This document shows, piece by piece, positions 1-11,262 of a stretch of 64,000 nucleotides of DNA; the stretch's first letter is position 1, and the number at the start of each line of letters is the position of its first letter. The stretch is taken from positions 538,392,211-538,456,210 of the forward strand of contig NC_057861.1 in NCBI RefSeq assembly GCF_019393635.1, read 5' to 3'. Origin of the DNA: Dromiciops gliroides (Eukaryota; Chordata; Mammalia; Microbiotheria; Microbiotheriidae). The position numbers were made by a program, and so were the translations under genes. A model generated the notes under the pieces. It saw nothing but the letters and a program-made list of their open reading frames with translations. It did no database searches and was not told where the DNA came from.

Positions 1-190
1 ATTTGATTCTCATGACAACCCTGGGAAGTTCTTTTTATCTCAATTTATAGTTGAGGAAACTGAGGCAAATAGATGTTTAAGTGACTTATCTACCTTCACA
101 CAGCTAGTGTCTATGGAAGGATTTGAATTAAGGCCAATATGGTGTCTGGTCTGGCACTTTATCCACTGAACCTCCTAGCTGTCTATTTTT
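1..190 (-). repeat. MIR/CORE-SINE fragment
   Basis: Reads GAGGAAACTGAGGCAAATAG, then ACACAGCTAGTGTCTATGG and CCACTGAACCTCCTAGCTGTC, the antisense of a CORE-SINE. It runs off the left edge of the window. Confidence 0.6.
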
Positions 191-329
191 TAAAAAAACA
201 GATGAGAAAACTGAATTAACCAACAATTATTTATTTAGTGAAAACTTTGTATCAGGCTTTCTGCTATGCAGTGAATTTACAAAGACTTGCACTTAAGTAG
301 CTAACATCCTATTATTTTAGACTATACAT

Positions 330-402
330 ACACTTATATATATGTATGTATAAGTATGTGTACAAATATGTGAGTAATATATATGTATATATATATATAT
401 AT
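330..402. repeat. AT/TATG-rich simple repeat
   Basis: Alternating TATATG and (AT)n tracts. Confidence 0.8.
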
Positions 403-605
403 AATAAGCATTCATGTCCTTACACATACACAAAATAAACAATAATACAAGGTAAAAGGGGCAATAGGACAGCACTAACAGCTTAGTGCCCCAGAGATTC
501 AGTAACTTGCCCAAGGTTAAACTGGTCTTTAAGTAGCAGAACTGGCATTTGAACCCAAATATTCTGACTCTGTATACAGAGCTCATTCCACTATTTTGTC
601 ACTGA

Positions 606-832
606 TGCTGTTGAGTTGTTTTAGTCATGTCTGACTCTGCATGACCCTGTTTGGGGTTTTCTTGGGAAAGATACTGGAACAGTTTGCCATTTTCTTCTCC
701 AGCTCTTTTTATAGAGGAGGAAACTGAGACAAAACTGAGTCAGACAGTAAGTGTCTGAGGCTGGATTTGAACTCAGGTCTTGCCGACTCCAGACCTGGTG
801 TTCTATCCACTTTACCACCTATCTGCCCTATA
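606..832 (-). repeat. RTE-tailed SINE, antisense
   Basis: Starts GTTGAGTTGTTTTAGTCATG, then CTGACTCTGCATGACCCTG, and ends in the CORE-SINE head reversed (CCACTTTACCACCTATCTGCC). This is the marsupial SINE class with a BovB/RTE-like 3' end. Confidence 0.7.
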
Positions 833-1398
833 CCTGATTCTTTTCAGCCATGTTGCTGTCTCTTTGTTGGGATGGTCCTATACAAAGAAAGAAAAAAAGT
901 GACCAGCTACAAAGTTCAATTTGAGGGTTATAAAAAGACTTCCACTTCCTTCAAATATTTCCCTAACTAGTCTGCCAAGATGCTTAAAATCCCTTATATT
1001 AGACTTATTCTGATGGGTTAAAGTATTGTCTTCCTTTTAAATTGTCCTTCTGTGTATTACTAGAAGGGCTAACCCATTATCACATATTGCCACAAATTAG
1101 TTTATAAGATAAGCTAGTCAGAAAGCATAAACTTGACATGTGTCTAACTGGAAATAGGAGGAGCTTTAGTCACTGAAGACTAATTTTGCCTTTGGCTTAC
1201 AGTTAAATTGCCACTTTATCATTGACTTTCTTTGTACCATGGGTTAGTCATTTAGAGTCTTTGAAACTCAGTGTTTGCATCCATAAAATGATACTAATTC
1301 AAAATCACCATCCTACTAGGTCATTGTGAGAAAAGTATTCTAGAATGCATAAAGCACAATAGAAATATGAACAATTGTCTCAGTAAGGCTATTTCTTG

Positions 1399-1544
1399 GA
1401 GCAGCTATGTGGTACAGTGAATAAAGCACTGGCCCTGGATTCAGGAAGACCTGAGTTCAAATCTGGCCTCAGATACTTGGCACTTACTAGCTGTGTGACC
1501 TTGGGCAAGTCACTTAACCTTCATTGCCCAATGGGGGGGGGGGT
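1399..1544 (+). repeat. CORE-SINE (WSINE1/MAR1 type)
   Basis: Full head-to-tail copy followed by a G-run, flanked by a perfect 9-bp duplication TATTTCTTG (1390-1398 and 1545-1553). Confidence 0.85.
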
Positions 1545-1554
1545 TATTTCTTGA

Positions 1555-1690
1555 CCTAGACACTTAGTAGTTGTGTGATCCTGAGGAAGTCAGTGTGCCT
1601 CAGTTTCCCCATCTAGAAAATGTGGGGAATGTGTACTAAATGGCTTCTACAGCCCCTTTTGGCTTTAAATCTATGATCTTATGATTTTCT
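1555..1690 (+). repeat. MIR-type SINE 3' half
   Basis: TAGTTGTGTGATCCTGAGG followed by CTCAGTTTCCCCATCTAG matches the MIR core and 3' end. Confidence 0.5.
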
Positions 1691-2224
1691 TGACTACAGG
1701 GAAGCAACCATTGCTGCGAATGTAAGATGAATTTTGTTTCTAGTGATAGATGGGAACCAAATGAGTTTCAAGAGAACTCTTAAGTCCTCATTCCTATTAA
1801 ATCCCCCACAAGACCCTGTAAATACTTATTTCAGTTTCATACTTTTGGTGAGAAACAGGGTATGTTTTGATTCCTAATTTAGAATGTTTATCCTGAAAGA
1901 TTCCAGGGTACTCTGATTCAAGATAAACTCGCTGTGTTTGGGTCCGTGCACTATGCATTTTGGAGGCAAGCGTGCCCAGCTTGGGGAGAGAGTGAGAACT
2001 TTAAAGCCATAAATTGAAGGATCTTCAGACCTAAGGAATTTAGGGTTGGAAATGAGCCAGCTGGTGTGTCTGCCAGTGGTTCATCGTTCCTTTCCTGGCT
2101 CATAGGCCGGTAGGACTGGGAGAGACCCTAGAGAGCATCTTAGTCCATCCCCCTCAACTTGGAATATTAAAAAAAAACTGAGGCCCCAAAAAGTCATTTA
2201 TTAAAGATTAGGAGGAGAACCAGG

Positions 2225-2445
2225 ATTTCAGATCATGGAATTATAAAGTTAGAGCTGGGTGGAATATTAAAGGGCAACTAGTCCAACTCCCTGACTTTAT
2301 AGCTGAGGTAGCTGAGGCCAAGAGAGATGATCTGACTTGCCTAAGGTCACACAGATAGTAAGGGACAGAGCCCAACTCAGGTCTTCTGACCTGAGTTTCA
2401 ATCATTTTTTTCCATTGGACCACATGGCCACCCATTAAATCAAGC
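2225..2445 (-). repeat. MIR-type SINE, antisense
   Basis: Contains AACTAGTCCAACTCCCTGAC, AGCTGAGGCCAAGAGAGATG and GCCTAAGGTCACACAGATAG. Confidence 0.55.
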
Positions 2446-3528
2446 TCTTCTGCCTCCAAGGACAGGGTTCTTTTCTCTATAACATGCTGGTAGCCTGTGA
2501 TTCAGCAGCATTTTTCCTCAAGATTTACAGCATGGGAAGTTGGGCAAGTGTAATTAGGAGGTATTCATGACTGCCCTCAAGATTTGGCTTTTTTCTCTCT
2601 TATACCACAGGCTTCCCCTGAGATATTTCTTACTGCCTGACCTAGTCTCTCTTCTGTAAAGACTAATACAGGCCACTTTGAAGGATTCCTAATAAAATAA
2701 ATAAGTAGCTAGGTGGCACAGTGGATAGAGTGCCAGGCCCAGAGTTTGGAAGTTCAAATCTGGGGTTCAAATCTGCACTACCCCACAATCTCTCTAGCTT
2801 AAAAAGAATAGAAACATACCACTGTAGTCACTTCTGCCCTCAGAGAGTCTCTCTGTCTCCTCCATATCCCACTTGCATGAGACCAAGAAATGTTCCTAAT
2901 TGAATCCATGGCAGTGAAGAAGGCAGCCCTCCAGGGTGGCTGGAAGGAAGCTCAGTCCTTTCATTTCACCAGTATAGATGAAAAATCAACCGGACATCAC
3001 ATTCCACCAAAGGAACCTTTAAGGTTCTAGAAGTAGTGTTGACATGGCTCACAGTTGGAGGGAATGGTGACTTATATAGTGTGACCTGAGAAGTACTAAG
3101 AGGTTCTCATCCTCCCCACCCAAAGCCCCAGCCAATAACTTCTCCACCCAGAAGCCACTATGTCTAAGATTCAATCATCAGAGAGTCATGCCTTACAGTT
3201 GAACCAGCCTCCTCAAGGTTGTGAATATCCAGAAATTGGAATTCTTTGGCTGGGGCACATTCAGTTGAGAGGTGGGGATGGAGAGAGACAGAGGATGCTG
3301 TAGACTCTAGTAAAGCCTAGTCTATCTACCCTGTGACCCCGAGAGAAAGTAACCTGTGCCTCAAAAATTCCAGCTAGTGTCTCTTAGGGCTTTGGTGAAG
3401 GTAACCCCTGGAAAAAAGGACTCAACAATGATGTGACCCTGGACATGTTGGTAGGGAAAAGTAGTAATCAATCTTACTCTATGTTGCATAGCAGAACAAC
3501 TCCTAGAGTTTTTCTTTTTTCTTTTCTT

Positions 3529-3912
3529 TTTTAAAAATTATTTATTTAGAATTTTATTTTCCAAATTACATGTAAAAACAAATTTTGACATCAATTTTTT
3601 TTTAGTGAGGCAATTGGGGTTAAGTGACTTGCCCAGGGTCACACCGCTAGTAAGTGTTAAGTGTCTGAGGCCAGATTTGAATTCAAGTACTCCTGACTCC
3701 AGGGCCGGTGCTCTATCCACTGTGCCACCTAGCTACCCCTGACATGAATTTTTTAAAACTTTGTATTTCAACTTCTCTTCCTCCCTCCCTCCCCACTCCC
3801 CCAAGAACTTAAACAATTCCATATAAGTTATACATGAGTAGTCATGCAAAGCATCTCCACATTAGCCAGGTTGTGAAAAAAAACAGACAAAAACAAAACT
3901 TCAGATTAAGGA
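3529..3912 (-). mobile_element. L1 3' end, split by a SINE
   Basis: Antisense marsupial L1 3' end (TTCCAAATTACATGTAAA, the CTCCCTCC-rich run, then GGTTGTGAAA). It is interrupted by the CORE-SINE at 3601-3739 and resumes after it. Confidence 0.6.
3601..3739 (-). repeat. CORE-SINE inserted in L1
   Basis: Antisense copy flanked by TGACATCAATTTTTT and TGACATGAATTTTTT, a 15-bp duplication with one mismatch, so it is younger than the L1 around it. Confidence 0.85.
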
Positions 3913-4057
3913 ACTAACAAAAAAAAGAGTGTTTCTTTTATGAAGGCTAACTAAGCCATCTTTTGCCTCAGTTCTTACCTAGCCTTCTTCACTGAATGGG
4001 TGTTGCCTCAGACAAACTGAGACCTGGGAAAGACCTTAGCTTAAAAAGGCTAAGGTC

Positions 4058-4213
4058 GGGGGCAGCTAGATGGCACAGTAGATAGAGCACTGGCCCTGGA
4101 GTCAGGAGTACCTGAGTTAAAATCAGGCCTCAGACACTTAACACTTACTAGCTATGTGACCCTGGGCAAGTCACTTAACCCCAATTGCCTCACCAAAAAA
4201 AAATTTTTTTTTT
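4058..4213 (+). repeat. CORE-SINE with perfect 15-bp TSD
   Basis: Flanked on both sides by AAAAAGGCTAAGGTC (4043-4057 and 4214-4228). Confidence 0.9.
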
Positions 4214-4479
4214 AAAAAGGCTAAGGTCTCCCAATGCATCCAGGGTCATCACCAGTAGTCCTGACCTATGTCTTGCCACTGGACCCAGATGGCTTCTGGA
4301 GGAGACCTGAGTTCAAATCTGTCCTCAGACACTTATTAGCTGTGTTATCCTGGTATAACTTAGACATTACAAATGGACCAGAATTGCCTTTAGAAATTTG
4401 CCATTTAAGTCTGGTTGACTGGGAGATGGTGATACCCTTGACTGTAGTTGGAAAGGAAAGGTTTGAGGGGAAAGATAAT

Positions 4480-5450
4480 TAGTTCAGTTTTGGACATGTT
4501 GAGTTTAGAATGTCTACAAGATAACCAGTTTGAGATATCCAATAGCAGTTGGAAATGCAATACAGATCAGGACCAAGGTTAGGGCTGGATAAATACATCA
4601 TAAAATTCCTGAGAACATTCCCTGCATATAGATAATTGAATTCATAGGAGCTGATGAGATCACCAGGCAAAATAGTATAGAGAAGAAATAGAAAAGGGCC
4701 CAAAAATAGAGCCTTGGGGGATACCTATGGTTCCCAGTGTGATGTTTAAAATCTTAATTGTGGTTGCCAAAAATTAAAAGGCTTCAGTACCAGTCTTTGG
4801 GCATTAAACATTTATTAGAACATACAGATATTTACAAAGAGTTCAGAAGGTTATGAAAAAGAAGTCCTACCTAGCCTAGAGTTCCAGCTTGGTTGGGTTC
4901 TTTCTGAAGTTCTCCTCCACAAGCCTGCTTTAATCAGGAACTCCCCCATGAGCCTGTTTTAATCAGGAACTCCTTCCCCAGTCTGTTTTAATCAGCATTC
5001 CTCCACAAGCTGTTTGTGGAAGATTTTTTATAGATCTGGAAAAGAGGCGGTCCTTACACCCTGCTTCAAGGTGATTGGTTGGCGTCATCCAAATCCATTG
5101 TCTTTGAAGGTGTTCTCAAGTTGAGTTCACAGTCTAGTTTCTGAGAACAATACCTTCTTAAGGGATAGCCAGGTGTGATTACAATCCAATTAACTTGAAG
5201 TAGGCTTAATCAGCAGTCAATTACTTTCACTTGATTCAATCAGTCTTGATTAATCTCCAGGTGGGTCTTTGAGTATCTGCTAAATCCCATTATTTCATCA
5301 CACCAGACATGGCCTGGATGAAGATCCAGCAAAGGAGACTGAGAAGGAGAACCAGGAGAGAGCAGTGTCATGACAATCTAAAGCTAAGACAATATCAAGG
5401 AGGAGAAAGTATTCAACAGTGTCAAAGATTGCAGAGGTAAAAAAAAAAAA
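4480..5450 (-). mobile_element. L2 LINE fragment split by an LTR
   Basis: Antisense L2: GTTCAGTTTTGGACATGTTG at the left, and GAGAACCAGGAGAGAGCAGT and CAACAGTGTCAAAGATTGCA after the LTR. The two halves are colinear and separated only by the LTR insertion. Confidence 0.65.
4738..5302 (-). mobile_element. Solo LTR of an endogenous retrovirus, inside L2
   Basis: A 565-bp element with TG...CA ends. On the minus strand it begins TGTGATGAAATAATGGG and carries an AATAAA signal near its 3' end (about 4809-4815). It is flanked by a 4-bp duplication CCAG (4734-4737 and 5303-5306), which fits an ERV1-like (gammaretrovirus-type) integration. No internal viral sequence is present, so it is a solo LTR, younger than the L2 it splits. 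Fossil. Confidence 0.65.
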
Positions 5451-5475
5451 ATGAGGATTGAAAAAAGGCCACTCG

Positions 5476-5621
5476 GGGCAGCTAGGTGGCACAGTGGAGC
5501 ACTGGCCCTGGAGTCAGGAGTACCTGAGTTCAAATCTGGCCTCAGACACTTGACACTTACTAGCTGTGAGACCCTGGGCAAGTCACTTAACCCCAATTAC
5601 CTCACCAAAAAAAAAAAAAAA
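5476..5621 (+). repeat. CORE-SINE
   Basis: Complete copy with a poly-A tail of 15 bases; about ten bases are missing from the head region (GTGGAGCACTGG). Confidence 0.85.
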
Positions 5622-6039
5622 GAGTTTATTGGTAACTGTAGAGAGAGTGGTTTTGGTTGAGTCATGATATCAGAAACCAAATAAATGTATAATTGTTATG
5701 ACTACAAATCCCTCTGGGAAGAGTAATTCACTGTGCCAAATACATTCATATAATGTACATATCAGAATTCTATGACAGGAAGGTGGAGCCAAAAGAAAGT
5801 CTCACCCTTGGGGGTGAGAGGTAGGTAGTTAAGGAATCTGGAAAAGAATAAACAGAACATAAACAGACAATAGGGAATGCTGCCATGACAATTTTTTTCT
5901 CCTTCAATTTCACTAGAACCAGTTTTCTATATGGTTCTGAGGAGGCACCAGAATGTGTTAGCATGTAGTTACCTAGGATAGGGGCGGGGATGTATGCATT
6001 TGATCAGCATTCCTTGGCTCTGGCACATTCTCAGTTCTC

Positions 6040-6470
6040 ATCCATCGATCAGTCAATAAAAAGTTATTCAGCACCCCCCACATGCTAGACAAGATGCTAA
6101 GTTCTAAGAATACAAAGAAAGGCAAACGATGGTCCCTGCCCTCAAGGAACTTGCAATCTAATTGTAAATTAGGGGGAGAGAAGGACATAAAAAGGGAATC
6201 AGAAAAGTAGGGAGAAGGAGAATAAGGTAAGAAGGTACATGGTGTGGGGGCATGGTGGAGAAGTGCAGAAGTGTCCAGCAAGTGTTAATGAATAGATGGC
6301 TGAACTGGGTTTGCTCCTTAAATGAAGGTTCTAGGAGGGCTAATATGATCTTGAGGAGGGACGAGGATGGTACTAACAAGGTATAAATTCCAGGAATGAT
6401 GTGATCTTGCAATCTGAAAAGGTTCCCAGGCATGATAGAGAAGTCAAGACAGTATACAAAAAAATTTAGT
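6040..6470 (-). mobile_element. L2 LINE 3' end, antisense
   Basis: TTATTCAGCACCCCCCACATG, then CCTGCCCTCAAGGAACTTGC and further L2 sequence. Open frames on the minus strand here are L2 remnants. Confidence 0.6.
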
Positions 6471-7069
6471 TTTTTAACCAACTTGAATTGATTCTAAGAC
6501 CTTAGAGGCTCCCTCTGGGGTGCAGGTTTGGACTGGGAAATTATCTTCAGGCTTCTGTTAACTATCAACAGAAGGCTTTGAAGGATCTTTGGTAAGATTA
6601 GACATGAGTCAAAGACCAACATCCTGAATCAAATGAGATAATAAATATAAAGTATTACTTTGAAAATTTTAAAAGGCAACAGAAATGTGAACTATTATCA
6701 TTATCATTTTTGTACTTTGGAGAAGTACCAGCAGGTCCATTTCAATGTGTAAGTCTCTGGCATTTTCCTGACCAGTGAGTACATCTGGCTGTGACTTTAC
6801 CATCTCCTATGGGCCCCACCAACTTAATTGTGGAATGAACTAATCTTCAAAGCCAGTTTAGAGACAAGGTAAATCTCCTTTCCCATCCTGATCCAATCAT
6901 CTGATATCTCTCAAATATAGTAGGCTTACAGAATTCCCTGCAAATAGGTTCTTAAGGTCCATCCAGTAGGGAAATTCTCTGGTATCAATAATAAAGTAGG
7001 CAAGGAAGGAGGTGGGAGAAAACAAGACTAGGAGAACTGTATCCAGTACCTTAGGAGGTTGATAGAGGT

Positions 7070-7165
7070 TGACAAATATATACATCTATGTGTGTGTGTG
7101 TATACACTATATATGTATGTATATCTATATATCTATATATCTATATATAGATATATGTCTTTATA
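7070..7165. repeat. TATATC/TG simple repeat
   Basis: Mixed (TG)n, (TATC)n and TATAGATA tracts ending against an inserted SINE. Confidence 0.8.
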
Positions 7166-7170
7166 GTACT

Positions 7171-7315
7171 TTTTTTTTTTTAGTGAGGCAATTGGGGTTA
7201 AGTGACTTGCCCAGGGTCACACAGCTAGTAAGTGTTAAGTGTCTGAGGCAGGATTTGAACTCAGGTACTCCTGACTCCAGGGCTGGTGCTCTATGCACTG
7301 CGCCACCTAGCTGCC
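7171..7315 (-). repeat. CORE-SINE, antisense
   Basis: T-run, then AGTGAGGCAATTGGGGTTA through CACCTAGCTGCCC, the full-length reversed consensus. Confidence 0.88.
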
Positions 7316-7979
7316 CTTATCTTTAACATAATAATACCTTGTTAATAATAAAAATTACACGAAAACTTCCCCCTACATACACACTTCTATATCTTGTTTT
7401 GAGAAGCCAATTCAAGTTAATACCACCATTACTTCTTAGCACAGTGCCTGGCAAATGGTAAGTGCTTAATGAATGCTTGTTGATTTGACTTTGTTGACTT
7501 CTTAAAAGGGTGTGTTAATAGCCTCTTCTAGCCATTTTGCATTTTCCTAAACATACTTGTAAAAAACAATGGAGGCAAACATGATTTCTCTCTCCAAAAC
7601 TAGGACCACGGCTACCCTAATGGGCATTAAGTTCATGATAGTTATCTGTGTCTGAGACACAAACACAGATAATTATCATAAGCACCTTACTACCACTGCC
7701 CTGTAGTTGTTATCTCCCTGTATTAGAACATAAGCTACTCTCACTTTTGTATCTATCATGTCACAAGCACCTACTATGTGTCCAAGAACTGTGCTAATAT
7801 CTGTTGATGCAATCTCTAATGTTAGAGTCCCCTAAAGGTTATTATTAGTTATGGTTACAAACAGAGATAGCTAAATGGTATAGCAGATAGAATGTTAGAC
7901 TTGGAGATTAACTCACTTACCTATCATCACAGAGCTTAGTTATGTGGCTGGGGCATTGAGGCACAGAAGGGAGACAGGA

Positions 7980-8545
7980 ATAAGCATTTATACAATGACT
8001 ACTATATGCCAGGCACTATGTTAAAAACTTTTACAAATGTCACATTTGATCCTTGCATCAACCGTGGGATGATAATTCTTTCTTTGTTTTTTTCTTTGTC
8101 TTTGTTTCTTCTTCTTCTTCTTCTTCTTCTTCTTCTTCTTCTTTTTCTTCTTCTTCTTCTCCTTCTCCTCCTCCTCCTCCTCCTCCTCCTCCTCCTCTAC
8201 CTCTTCCTCCTCCTCCTCTACCTCTTCCTCCTCCTCCTCTTTCTCCTTCTCCTTCTCTTTCTCCTTCTCCTCCTCCTCCTCCTCATTATTATTATTATTA
8301 TTATAAACAGAGGTTAAGTGACTTGCCCAAGGTCATATAGCTAAGTGTCTGAATCTAGATTTGAACTCAGGTCTTCCTGACTCCAGGGCTCTATCTACCA
8401 CAGCTGCCTCTGGCAAGAGATTAAGGGATTTGTCCGTGGGTCACACAAGTACTATACATCATAGACAGGACTTGAACCCAGGTTTTCTTGAATCCAAGGT
8501 CCTCACTCTATTAACTACATCATCCTGCCTCTCCAGGATGCATTA
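7980..8545 (-). repeat. CORE-SINE/MIR-type copies split by a microsatellite
   Basis: TGACTACTATATGCCAGGCA and CATTTGATCCTTGCATCAAC lie left of the 8106-8304 microsatellite. GAGGTTAAGTGACTTGCCCA and a second antisense MIR copy (8420-8545) lie right of it. Confidence 0.5.
8106..8304. repeat. Compound triplet microsatellite TTC/TCC/ATT
   Basis: (TTC)n changes to (CTC)n with interruptions, then to (ATT)n. It is inside an antisense SINE where the ATTATTATCCCC stretch would lie, so it probably expanded there. Confidence 0.95.
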
Positions 8546-8599
8546 AGCCCAGAAAATTAGGATGATTCCAGGTTGTGGAGAGTCTTGAAAGCCAGGCTA

Positions 8600-9330
8600 A
8601 AAAGTCTGACCTGTATTCAGTATCCATCAATAAATATTTGTCACACATGTACCAGGCACTGTCTTAAGAACTGAGGATGCCCAGACAAAAATGAAAAGCA
8701 GTCTCTGCCCCACAAAGATTGTATGTTCTACTGAATGATAAGAGTAATGATAAGTAAATAATAAGAGGCCAGGGAGATGAATGTGGAAAAGTCGGAAAAG
8801 ATCCATCCTTGAATTCAGGAAGACCTGGGTTCACGTAGTACTTCTGACACATACTGGCAGTGAAGCTATGAGTAAATCCTTTAACTTCTCAGTGTTGCTG
8901 GCAATGAAGACAATTAAGCTTCAGAACATTCTATTGCATCAGTAGACAAATTTTCCCGAACGGGAGCTCTTGCTGGCAATGAAATCATATGCCTAGGCCA
9001 ATGGACAAACAAACAAATGAATGAATGAGCCACTGGATATTTTTGAGCAGAGAATGGTATAACCTGTTCTCTGTAAAAGGAAGGTTATTCTGGAAGCTAA
9101 TATGGAACATGAAGAAAAGGATGAAATCCCCTGGATCCTCCCCCACCACCACCCCCCACCCCCCACCGCCTGCCCCCTTACAAGAACAGACAAAGTAGGG
9201 AAGAGACTAAGGAGACCCACTTTAGCATTAACTGAGAAGGCTGCCCATTTTTAGTTTGGGCCAGAACTGAGCAGAGAGGCTTGAGGATGGAGCTCCAGGG
9301 TCTGAATACTCTGTCTGGGGATTTTGGCTA
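8600..9330 (-). mobile_element. L2 LINE fragment, antisense
   Basis: CAATAAATATTTGTCACACA, CAGGCACTGTCTTAAGAACT and, further on, GAATGGTATAACCTGTTCTC match consecutive antisense L2 segments, with a diverged SINE-like piece near 8810-8900. Confidence 0.5.
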
Positions 9331-9689
9331 GATAACAGATTATTAAACTTTGGAGCCACCCAGTCTGTGCTGGATAGATTCATTTTATATGAACTTCAGA
9401 TTACTTTTATCATTGTATATATGGATTTATTCCTGGAAAATTTTTTAGAACACATTATTAAGGGGATGATTTATGGGCACTTAGGGAAGTTGTGATCACT
9501 AAAAGCCAGCATGACTTCATCAAGAATAAGTGATGTCAAACTAACCTCAGTTTCTCTTCTAATAGGGTAACTAGACTAGTAGGTCAAGTGAATGCCATGG
9601 ATGCAAGATATTTAGAGCTCAGTAAAGCATTTGGCAAAATCTCAACTGCTTTGCTTATGGATTAGCTGGGGAAATGTGGGTCTGCTAGG

Positions 9690-10440
9690 TCCAGAGTGGA
9701 TAGAGTATTAGCCTTGGAATCAGGAAGACCTGACTCTGAGTCTTGTGACACTTACTAGCTGTGTCACCTTTGGCAAGTCTCTCTGTACCTCAGTTTCCTC
9801 ATGTGTGAAATGGAGATAATAAGAATTAGTAACTTACCTTGTTTGAATATCAAATAAGATATGTGTTATTTAAAATTCTAAATGTGGGTTCTAATCTGTC
9901 CCCCCAGTTTTGGGGGGAAACTGACTAAAATCACTGATAAACAAGTTTAGAATTTTTTTAAAGGTTTATTGAAAGATAGTAAAAGAAAAAGATTGAGAAG
10001 AGATTTCTTATAACCTGACAATCCTAGCCTTCCTAATCTCCTACTTCTGAAGTTCCCTGCCACTGTGCCGATGTCTTTCAGCCAAAGAGGAAGCACGGTT
10101 CCACCAGCGTCCACTTCCTCCTTTGTGTCCCCCTCCCAGAAATGGGAGGCTCCTCAAGTTGATTGGCTGGTAGCCTTGATAGACAGTACCCACTAGCAAA
10201 CGTCACTTCCTGACACCAAGGACCTTGACCGCATGGCTTGCCCTCAGAGGCCTTCTCCTCATGGCAGAGCTTTTCTACAGTAAGTCTTCAGCAGGTGTCA
10301 TCATTCCAATTGTTGTAGTCCCCCCTTTGTTTCTTCAAGAAACATGGGGTGTTTCCTTGATGAAACAGATAATTTTAAAGTGCTTAGCATAGTGCCTAGC
10401 ACATAGCAAGCATGATATCAATATTAGATTTTAGCTACTA
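9690..10440 (+). repeat. MIR-type SINE split by an LTR fragment
   Basis: The left half is GTGTCACCTTTGGCAAGTC and CTCAGTTTCCTCATGTGTG (to about 9890). The right half is AAAGTGCTTAGCATAGTGCC (from about 10376). The LTR piece lies exactly between them. Confidence 0.5.
9897..10369 (-). mobile_element. ERV LTR with a short stretch of internal 3' end, antisense
   Basis: On the minus strand it reads a GTTTCTTGAAGAAACAAA stretch, a polypurine tract AAAGGGGGGAC, then an LTR related to those at 32781 and 46806 (shared segments include ATTGGAATGA, CACCTGCTG, TTACTGTAGAA and GGAAGTGACG). The U3 region differs from theirs. Broken fossil; boundaries approximate. Confidence 0.6.
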
Positions 10441-10956
10441 GATAGTAATGTAGTTAGATCTATTTGAGATTGATTTAATAAGAGACCAAAAGAGGAACCA
10501 TTAATGATACAGTATCAGATTAGAGGGAGGTTTCCAGAGGAGTAACTTTGGGATCTGTCATTGGTCCTATGTTAATTAACATAATAATTTGGTTGATGGA
10601 ATGGACAGTGTTCTTGCAAAATTTATAGAGGAATAAAGGATAGGAGGAATAACTAGCACACTAAATGACAGCATTTGGATCCAAAAAGTTGTAGACAGGT
10701 AAGAACAATGGGTTGTATCAAGTAAGACTAAATGGAAAGGAATTAATGAAAAGTTTTACCTTTGAGATCCAAAAATCAATTTCACCAATGAGTATAAAAA
10801 AGGTATGGCTAGGCAAAAGTTCCTATGAGGGGAAAAAGAGATCAGTAAGTTTTATCGCACTAAACCCCAGTATCGGTATGAGTCAACAGCATGACATGGC
10901 AGCCAAAAGAACTAATGACATCTTAGGTTTCATTACAAATGACATAATGTCTAGAT

Positions 10957-11262
10957 CAAGTATTCTTATCCTTTTCTTGGTTTGTGGACCCCTTTGGCAG
11001 TCTATGGACCCCCATCTAAGAATAATACAAATTGCATAAAATAAACTACATAGGCTTACAAAGAAAACCAAAGGCTAATGATAATAAAGATATATATCTA
11101 TATACATACATATATACACATATACATACACACATGAATATATACATCAAATATGTATATATTTATGTATGTGTGTGTGAATATCCCCATCCAAATTCAT
11201 GGTCCCCATGACAACTATCCATGGAACTTGTCAGTTCATTGATCCCAAATTAAGAACCTTTG
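10957..11262 (+). mobile_element. hAT-type MITE inserted in L3/CR1
   Basis: Ends are inverted (CAAGTATTCTTATCC and TTAAGAACCTTTG). An 8-bp duplication GTCTAGAT/GTCTAAAT (10949-10956 and 11263-11270) flanks it, and the L3 sequence is continuous across the site. The interior TTTGTGGACCCCTTTGGCAG matches the copy at 34222-34410. It contains a TATACA microsatellite (about 11085-11180). Confidence 0.65.

Noticed and set aside
1399-1470. tRNA-like A/B-box segments in SINE heads
   Set aside because: They are the internal promoters of tRNA-derived SINEs, not tRNA genes; no cloverleaf with an anticodon arm was seen.
7069-7326. Recurrent peptide LSDLPRVTQLVSVKCLR in many open frames (also 11823, 29911, 44364, 47319, 55265)
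   Set aside because: It looked like a shared domain, but it is the CORE-SINE read in one antisense frame.
8006-8340. Poly-Leu and poly-Ser/Pro open frames
   Set aside because: Products of the TTC/TCC triplet microsatellite.
10713-11039. 108-aa plus-strand open frame
   Set aside because: It lies in L3/CR1 sequence and crosses into a hAT MITE; not a host gene.
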